Positions 57,524-64,000 of a stretch of 64,000 nt of DNA are shown here, one piece after another. Both the position numbers and the translations under genes were made by a program. How positions within the stretch are numbered: position 1 is the stretch's first letter; each line of letters begins with the position of its first letter. Under the pieces are notes generated by a model. The model was not told the DNA's origin, made no database searches, and worked only from the letters and a program-made list of their open reading frames with translations. Origin of the DNA: Vitrella brassicaformis (taxonomy: Eukaryota; Sar; Vitrellaceae); assembly GCA_001179505.1 (NCBI GenBank), contig CDMY01000850.1, positions 16,341 to 80,340 on the forward strand, read 5' to 3'.

Positions 57524-58214
57524 TCACGCAGCGGCCCGGACGTCGCTGGCGGCCTGCTCAGCTGGCTTGTGTGGCCCGTCCGCCTCGTGTGCGGTCCGCA
57601 CGGGGATCATCGGGACTGACGCTGGCGATGTGCCCCCTGCCGACCGCACCGACCCGCCGCCCCACCTCTTGTCACACAAACCAGTCGTCAAGTTGCACAC
57701 TGATCGATCACACACACACACAGCACAGCAGGTGTGACGGGGATAGGATAACAGGCAGTCGGTGCAGGTGTGCATCCATCCGCCCGTGCGTACCAGGGAA
57801 GTCTGGCGGGCAGCACCGCTGCGTGGGCGTTGGGCCTCTTGAAAGAGGGGGGGGCTCAGGGCAACACACTGCACCGCCAATCGGACAGCTGCAGCAACCA
57901 ACAACCACAAAGCAGTGTCCGCTGACTGACGGTGTCCTGCCTGTCTGTTGTGGCCCCGCTCACCATGACCACTTCTGCGTCTTTTGTGACTGGCAGCAGG
58001 TCTCGTCATCGGTGCACCACTGCCCGCTCCCCCCGCACTCGATAATGAACGGATTCGCAAGCTGCTCAGCGACGGGACTCTCCCCTGTGTCCGTGCTCCG
58101 ATCTGTGGCCTGGTGGTCAGCTGCTGCTGCTGCTGCCGCGGGCATGGCCGTACTTCCGTCGAGTGTGAGGCCTATCACGAGCAGCGCAGCAACGATGAGG
58201 ATGCCCGTGGCCAT
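57524..58214 (-). CDS. secreted granulin-domain protein
   Basis: Three exons: 58214-57964, 57888-57794, 57699-57524 (TGA), about 173 residues. Signal peptide MATGILIVAALLVIGLTLDG. The cysteine pattern is granulin-like: IIECGGSGQWCTDDETCCQS, then across the intron KWSCCPIGGAVCCPEPPPL, QRCCPPDFPG and VCNLTTGLCDKRW. The CC...CC..AVCC...CCP spacing matches the stacked beta-hairpin granulin fold. In plants and animals granulin modules are found in secreted or lysosomal proteins, often with papain-type proteases; here it stands alone. The junction at 57964/57888 is strongly supported because only splicing restores the CC motif. Confidence 0.8.
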
Positions 58215-58418
58215 CGGGAGGCAGGGAGGGGGAGAGGGATGAGGCGCACACCGAGACAGAATGAAGCGAGATCAGTCTGCGGGACGATGCACGGTTGATG
58301 AGGGCTCAATGCGCTGGTCTTGATGAGGTCGATGAAATGTCAGCTTGTCCTCTCCGAGCTGAGCTCGCGGCATATTTGAGCTCGCACAGATTTGCTGAGC
58401 CATCTGGCGTTTTTGAGG

Positions 58419-58842
58419 ATGGCAATGGCGAGCAGGAAGGCCCTCCTGACGCTGGCGTGCAGCGGCGTTCGCGCCAACCCTGCCATCAGCCGCGCGATGG
58501 ACTTCAACAAGGAGAGCGTGCGCACCTTCGTGACGCGCTCGCGTCCCCTCCTCTCACACAACTTGGAGGTCAGCAAACACGCCAGCAGCCAGAGCAGGCC
58601 GGAGCGGAGCTTCTCACTTGTGTGCCTGTCCGTGTGTGTCTCGTGTGTGTCAGGACTACTACATCTGCAGCGACTACGTGTGCAAGATCCACAGCCCGTA
58701 CCTGATGTATTTCCAGTGGGGTATGTGCTGGTTGATGGTGGCGCTGACGATCGGCCCGCTGTTTCACTCCAACTACTACTTCGGCGGCCGATTCCTCCCC
58801 AAGGACCAGGGCAACACGCAGCTGTGCGAAGACTCCTGGTAG
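58419..58842 (+). CDS. small mitochondrial-type membrane protein
   Basis: Two exons, 58419-58568 and 58654-58842 (TAG), 112 residues. Basic amphipathic N-terminus (MAMASRKALLTLACSGVRAN; RTFVTRSRPLLSHNLE), then a single hydrophobic helix within QWGMCWLMVALTIGPLFHS, preceded by DYYICSDYVCKIHSPYLMY. The size and layout suggest a small subunit of a respiratory complex or ATP synthase, families that are highly divergent in alveolates. I do not recognise a named family. A second ATG at 58425 is possible. The start is 205 nt from the divergent granulin start. Confidence 0.65.
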
Positions 58843-59443
58843 ACCGTGTGTATGTGGATCAATCGGTCACACACATGCTGCCGGCGGATCGGATCAGTGT
58901 GTGGCGCAGTGCAGTCAGTCTGTGAGTGTTTCGTTTTGTTCTGTCCGCTGGGTGTTGCAAGCATGGAATGGATGGATGGATGGCTGGATGGATGGCTGGG
59001 GAGAAGTGTGAGGTGGGTTGCTTGTCGTTTGCTCTGTCTGTGGGTGCTGCTTCTCGTGACTTCCCTTCCCTTCTGAACCGCCATGTCCGCACCCAGGTTC
59101 TATCATTGCGACATCAGTGATGGAACCGAGGTGTGGAGCGGGCTGCCAGGAGATGAGGGAGGGACGGAGCAATGACACAAATACATGCACGTGTGTGTAG
59201 AGTAGGAGGGTATCGTGGTGGTGCGGGCGCCGGCTCACAGCTGCGTTGCTATACCCTCACGGGCGGCAAATTTTTGCGGACTCACAGCGTCAATGTGCAG
59301 TGAGGAAACACATGATTTGAACGCATATAAGTAAGGAGGATCGAACGGGATCGACACGCGCGTATACGTAGGCGCACAGTACATGTCCTCACATCCGAGA
59401 GTCAAAAACAACGGCAACACAATCAGCAGACAGTCACTGCGCC
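58843..59443. other. intergenic, no gene seen
   Basis: Contains GGAT/TGGATGGC repeats (58965-59000). A stretch around 59255-59420 without repeats precedes the next gene and may be its promoter. Confidence 0.4.
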
Positions 59444-59895
59444 ATGGCACACACAAACTCGCTTTGCTGGCTCTTCCTGTGGCTGGCCGTGTCGACGCCG
59501 CTCATCCCTGTGGCCACTGCAGCCGAGCACAAGCAGCTGCGGGCGGCCGACGTTCCCGTCTCTCTGCCCAGCCCTCTTGACATCGGTATGAAACGAGACT
59601 TGGCAATGCCTGTGTGTGTGTGTGCATCAGCACTGGTGTTGATGTGGATAACAGGTGAGGACGTTCAGTCGACTCATCTGAAGTCAGAGAAGTCACCAAC
59701 GAGTGAGACGCTGGAGAAAGGGCCGCCTCTCGATGAATCGACAGGTCAGCACCTCACTGCAGCGTGCACATCGATTGATGCACTCTGTCTGTCTGTCTGT
59801 CTGTCTGTGTTTCAGTAATTGCGGACGAGACGAATCAGGTGCTGGGAAGGATTGTCTCAATCTCGCCTGGGACTTGGATTGCCGTATTCGCGTAA
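59444..59895 (+). CDS. small secreted protein, unknown
   Basis: Three exons: 59444-59585, 59655-59744, 59816-59895 (TAA), about 103 residues. Signal peptide SLCWLFLWLAVSTPLIPVAT with an AxA cleavage context (VATAA). The mature part is short and hydrophilic (DVQSTHLKSEKSPTSETLEK), followed by a more hydrophobic end (VLGRIVSISPGTWIAVFA) that could be a membrane or GPI-type tail. No family recognised. Confidence 0.5.
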
Positions 59896-60469
59896 AACCC
59901 GCACGCCAACACGAGGCGCACCAAAGGCGAGTGTGTGTGTGTGTGTCTGCCAGGCTGGTCGTGATGTTCGCGGCTGTCTGCGGCGTCTCTTTCTTGCTCG
60001 ATCAGGCGCAAAAGAACGACAGACACGGCTGAGCAAAACGAAAGAGAGAGACAGAGACACAGAAAATGACTAAGCGAACACTTGCGTGTGTGACGAATAC
60101 GTGAGCGTGACATAGATGTATTTCGAACACAACGCTCAGCCACTCCAATGCTCTCATCCCCCCTCTCGCTTTGCCGATCAAACATGAGTAGCTTCAGATA
60201 TGGCGCGTGAAGTGTGTTTTGAAACATTTGCTGGTTGATCAAGTGGTGCCTTGTACTTATGTCAACGAGACTTGTGTCTGTGTGTGTCTGTCGTGTCTGC
60301 GGACCACACGCATCGTGTCTCTGGATCATTCCGCACACTCATGTTCTCCAACTGGCGCCTCTCAGCGGAGACGAGGCAGCAGAAAGAGACACATAATCAT
60401 GGACATTCACTTGCGCGCATTCTTGGTTGTCTTGCCTTGCTCTTCTGCGTTTTGGGTGTGTCTCTTCCG
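59896..60469. other. intergenic, no gene seen
   Basis: Between converging small secreted-protein genes. Some open sequence but no splice-supported gene. Confidence 0.35.
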
Positions 60470-60844
60470 TCATTTGTCTGTCTGCACGTCGCTTGGTCGG
60501 CCGCCTCCCTGATCTCGGTTGTTGACATTTGCCTGTCCTCTCGTGACGTGGCCCAGGACTGTCTCGAGATCGCGGGCACTCCGCCTCTTCTGCTGGATTG
60601 CGAGCCCGATCCTCTGCTTCAACTCTCTGGGCAGAAATCGATGAATGAAGCGACAGGCAGATGAGCGTGCGTATTGTTCTGTGACTGACCTGAGCTTGGC
60701 CTGGATGGGTTTGTAGGCGCGACGGGACAGATCATGATGACTGAGCACGAGGCCGCGTGGCACGAGTGGTGCGTGGGCGTGTGCCTGCGCCGGCTGCGTC
60801 AATGGACAGGCAATGGATAAGCAGAAGAGGACAGCGACCAGCAT
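60470..60844 (-). CDS. small secreted basic protein, unknown
   Basis: From ATG 60844 a signal peptide (MLVAVLFCLSIACPLTQPAQ, then AHA) leads to a basic polypeptide. A GT-AG intron at 60689-60627 probably joins KPIQAKLR to ELKQRIGLAIQQKRRSARDL in frame; reading straight through is also open. It ends RGQANVNNRDQGGGRPSDV. Rich in Arg and Gln, no Cys in the mature part after splicing, no known domain. Confidence 0.45.
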   Translation of the reverse strand: MLVAVLFCLSIACPLTQPAQAHAHAPLVPRGLVLSHHDLSRRAYKPIQAKLRSVTEQYARSSACRFIHRFLPRELKQRIGLAIQQKRRSARDLETVLGHVTRGQANVNNRDQGGGRPSDVQTDK

Positions 60845-61259
60845 GTTGCCTGAACCGAATCAATCAAGTCGCGCTTCCAAGCAATTGCTGCCTTTCCAAG
60901 CAATGTGTATCCGTACATGAAGATGCGTACTCATTGCAATTGTTACATTGCAACTAACTAGAGGAGGTGTGGGCATAAGCGCCGCCCCTGTAGACCTTGC
61001 TGAGACAGACCGTACTCAATGTCCACCGAACTTCTGCGTTTCTTGTCCTTTGGGCCTTTCTTGGAGTTGATAGAAAGGGCCATCGGTGGTCCGGTTTATC
61101 AGCAAGAGCTCGAGAGAGAGAGAGAGGGAGACATGGCTGAGCGAACAGCTTGACGATTAATCCATCCATCAATCCATCCATACATCCATCCATCCATCCA
61201 GTTCATCACATCTCTAGCACTCCAGCCAGTACTCACACACGAACGAAGGAATGGGTCCG
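60845..61259. other. intergenic, CCAT repeats
   Basis: Between the small secreted gene and the end of BBS8. Contains AGAGAG and CCATCCAT arrays near 61109-61200. Confidence 0.4.
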
Positions 61260-63456
61260 TCAGAAAGCCATGAACTGAAGCTTGAGCTGCTTCAGCAGTT
61301 CCTTGCTCTCGTGGTGACCAGGATACGCCTGATCGTTGATCAAGAACACACACACACACAACACACACAACACGTACATCCACCAGACGCAGACATGTGT
61401 ATGCCTTCCTCCCTTCAGCTCATCCCTCACTCACCTGCAGTGCCATATTGGCCTTGTTGAAGGCATCCTGGAAGTCACCCAACTTGAAGGCTACCAACGC
61501 AGAGTTGTAAGCGGGCTCATACAAGTGCGGCGCCAAGCGACTCGCGTGGCTGAACGCCAGCTGAGCCTGGACCAAGACAGGGAGGGAGGGAGGGAGGGAT
61601 GGTGGGTGGATGGTGTGTCCGTGTTGCTGCATACCTGTTCTATGTTTCCCTTTCTGAGCTCTAGCACTCCCAGGTTGGTGTGGGACTCGGCGTGGTTGGG
61701 GTCGATGGACAAGGCCAACTTGAACGACTGATAGCATCGCGCACATACATCCACCTCTCCGTTCGCATGAGTGTGGGGGGTGTAAGAGTGTGTGTGTGTC
61801 GACACGTGTTGCCTGCCTGGTAGCTGAGTCCGAGGTCGCCGACTCCGATACCGACCTGGCCAATGTTGTACCACACCTCAGCAGACACACCGTCGTCCGC
61901 AAGCATCAGCGCCCTGCACACACACAAAGACACAAAGACACACCTTCACACACACACATGGCGGATCTTTCCATGTGTCCAATGCTCTCATCCTGCCTAT
62001 CGGCCCACCTGTCCAGACATGTGATGGCTAGGTCGTATTGTGCGGCGTAGAAGCACGCCAGGCCCAGGTTGTTCCACAGCTCCGTTGAGCTCACGCCCAT
62101 CAGCAGCAATCGACGGCAGAAACGCAACGCTACCTCAGGCTGATCTGCACATGTGTACACAGACACATACATCTGCGGCTCTCTCTCTCTCTCTGCCCAC
62201 CCGAGTAGAAGTGGTGTGCGGCGAGGCATGCGAGTGCCTCTGCGTTGACAGGGTCTCGTGCCACCACCCGCTTGTACAGCCCGATGCTCTTCTGGCTGTC
62301 GTTCAGGTCCTCATACAGACGGGCCATGCTCACCGTCACCGATATGTCACCTACACACACATCCATCCATCCATCCACACGACACAGCACAGCACATAGG
62401 CAGGGCGCAATGGATCAAGACAAAGGCCAGTCCATGCCCACCAGGGAACTTTTCGCTGGCTTTCTGATAGACCTCCAGCGCCGCATTGGGCTGATCGAGC
62501 TTCAGGTACACCCGCGCCAGCTCCAGGTTGGTCACCACTCGGCTGTCGTTGCCGATGGAGCTCCTGAACTGCTTCTCAGCCTCCCGCAGCAGCCCCAGCT
62601 GGAAGTAGCACTTGCCCAGCCGCTCCTTCCACCACCAGTCGGCAAAGGAGGCCTCCCGCGTCGCCTCGGCCGCCAGGTCCAGGGCCTTCCTGGGCTGCCG
62701 CAAAAAGTAGATGAGGTAGTCGCACAGCGCCTTGGCGATCTCGGGCCGCTTGGCGTACTTGTGGAAGTCGATGCCGTCCACCTGGATCGTCTCGCCGCCT
62801 CCATCCGTCCCCAGACTGGCCATGGACGCGGTGCCCAGACGGACCAGCCGCCCGGCAGATGTGACGGGGCGGCCTGACGCGGCCGTGCCTGGTCTGGCTG
62901 ACATGGCCATTGCCGTTGTGATGAGGTCTCTCTGCTGGGAGGATGTTGGCCTGGCGGATGTGGCGGGGCGCGTGAAGCCCGTCACTGGGCGGCCGGTGGC
63001 CGACACGGGGCGGACAGCCTGCGATGGACCGGTGCCAGCCTGCTGTGCGGACGAAAGGGGCCGCTGCAGGGAGGTACCTGAAAGGAGAAAACCAACACGA
63101 CGGACCACGAAAGACAAACCGTGCGCTTCGTCTATATCCGCTCTTTCCGCTCATCCACCTGGTCTGGGAGCCGTGGCAGCGACGTTGTCCTCCATCAACG
63201 CGTCAGCAAGCCCCTCCACCTCCACCTCGAGGTCATCCAACCAGTGTTTGGCCGTGATGGCCCGGCACTTGAGCACGAATGCCGCCTGGTCACGGGAGTT
63301 CTGGCGAAGGAGGGACCCGCACAGCGCCAGGCAGTCGTCATACTGGTGACGTCTGTACTTGCTGAGTGCGTGGAAGAAGGGGTTGATCTTTTTGTCCTGC
63401 GGCTGGAGGGGCGCACGGGCCCTCATGCCACCGCCCTCCTGAAATGCTGCCGACAT
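61260..63456 (-). CDS. TTC8: BBS8/TTC8, BBSome subunit
   Basis: Eight exons: 63456-63159, 63077-62442, 62350-62201, 62144-62009, 61913-61817, 61727-61635, 61566-61435, 61328-61260 (TGA). All phases agree; intron 5 has a GC donor (CAG|GCAGGC). N-terminal FFHALSKYRRHQYDDCLALC and SLLRQNSRDQAAFVLKCRAI fit BBS8, followed by an Arg/Pro/Thr linker of short repeats (GRPVTGFTRPATSARPTSS) and then TPRs: WWWKERLGKCYFQLGLLREA, ELARVYLKLDQPNAALEVYQ, DISVTVSMARLYEDLNDSQK, STELWNNLGLACFYAAQYDL, SAEVWYNIGQVGIGVGDLG, NHAESHTNLGVLELRKGNIE, LAPHLYEPAYNSALVAFKLG and the BBS8-type end ESKELLKQLKLQFMAF. The BBSome moves membrane cargo along cilia with IFT, so a ciliated stage is implied. Confidence 0.9.
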
Positions 63457-63603
63457 AAGCTTCAAAGATCTCTCCTGGCTCCCAATCTCTTTCTAAGCTC
63501 GCGATCATAACGTAAATTTCCGCGCGGTCTGAAGAAGGCTGCTAGTTGTTGGTATCGTGTGTTTCTATCGCTATCGCTATTGCTGTGCACGCATAAGGCA
63601 ACC
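63457..63603. promoter_or_regulatory. bidirectional promoter region
   Basis: 147 nt between the divergent start codons of BBS8 and the next gene. A CTATCG repeat lies at about 63566-63583. Shared regulation is possible, which would make the neighbour a candidate cilium gene. Confidence 0.4.
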
Positions 63604-64000
63604 ATGGCGGGTCGTGACGGGTTCACGCAGACGCCTGACGGCCTGGGCTTCACCCAACAGACGGCTGAGGGGCTGGGGTTCATGCAGACGCCCAGCCATC
63701 TGCCCCGCGGCTCCCTGCCGGTGGGCGGCATCCACACGGGCAAGCGCACCCACAGCCTCTTCACGCGTCTGAGCAACATGGTCTCCGCCAACCCCGCCAT
63801 GAAGGCCATGAAGATAGAGTCCGGCGCCAGCTCCCTTAAGGGCTCCGACAACATGGAGGTGGACTCCTATGTTGTGGACATCGGTGGGTGGATGAATGGA
63901 TGGATGGATGGATGGATGAATGGATGGCATAATGTCGTTTTGTTGTTTGCACTGGCTGGGTGGCTGCAGGTGAGGTGCAGGCGGTGTACGAGGCCATAGA
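63604..64000 (+). CDS. 5' part of unidentified gene
   Basis: Exon 1 63604-63883 and the start of exon 2 from 63970, cut by the window end. The N-terminus contains imperfect repeats of the form TPDGLGFTQQTAEGLGFMQ, then GSLPVGGIHTGKRTHSLFT and NPAMKAMKIESGASSLKG. No domain is visible yet; the start of exon 2 reads GEVQAVYEAI. Divergent from BBS8. Confidence 0.55.

Overview
The window is nuclear DNA from an intron-dense protist. The best guess is a photosynthetic or formerly photosynthetic alveolate close to the chromerids (a Vitrella-like genome). Seen directly: short GT-AG introns of about 60-130 nt in nearly every gene, divergent gene pairs with start codons 70-240 nt apart, and introns full of (TG)n tracts on the sense strand. 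A BBS8 gene implies a ciliated stage. A DUF2358/SOUL-like protein with a signal-peptide-plus-basic leader suggests a complex plastid. The organism assignment is inference; there is no rRNA or tRNA here to settle it.

Layout. 0-5 kb: 3' part of a calpain-7-like protease, a tiny single-TM protein, the DUF2358/SOUL-like protein. 6-17 kb: an 18-exon WD40-TPR gene, a small mitochondrial-type protein, a single-TM low-complexity protein, a TCP11-family gene and an RRP15-like ribosome-biogenesis gene. 17.6-25.3 kb: a 7.6-kb inverted-repeat structure. Its arms are near-identical, opposite copies of a coiled-coil protein gene; one copy has a signal peptide and the other has lost it. The 4.5-kb spacer holds a chimeric gene (a domain of unknown function fused to a TPR half copied from the WD40-TPR gene) and, head to head with it, a three-exon gene encoding two consecutive NUMOD4/HNH homing-endonuclease modules. 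A short near-perfect hairpin lies just outside the right arm. 26-38 kb: an OTU deubiquitinase with Tudor-like N-terminal repeats, a polytopic membrane protein, an MFS sugar-type transporter and a small acidic-tailed protein. 38.26-40.33 kb: non-coding, with a 300-nt assembly gap. 40-48 kb: a TPR mitochondrial-type protein, a UBA/CUE-like protein, an ARP4-like actin-related protein and an unfused paralogue of the chimeric gene. 48-55 kb: a cyclin and an MHYT-domain membrane protein. 55-64 kb: repeat-rich non-coding DNA, a granulin-type secreted protein, a small mitochondrial-type membrane protein, two small secreted proteins, BBS8 and the 5' end of an unidentified gene.

Most genes are unrelated housekeeping or signalling genes. 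The linked story is the 17.6-25.3 kb block: inverted duplication, gene fusion, a 1-nt lesion in the fusion gene, and a homing-endonuclease-type protein in the same unit, with an unfused relative of the fusion gene 20 kb away. Exon boundaries were worked out by hand from reading frame, GT/GC-AG sites and family similarity; transcripts were not available.
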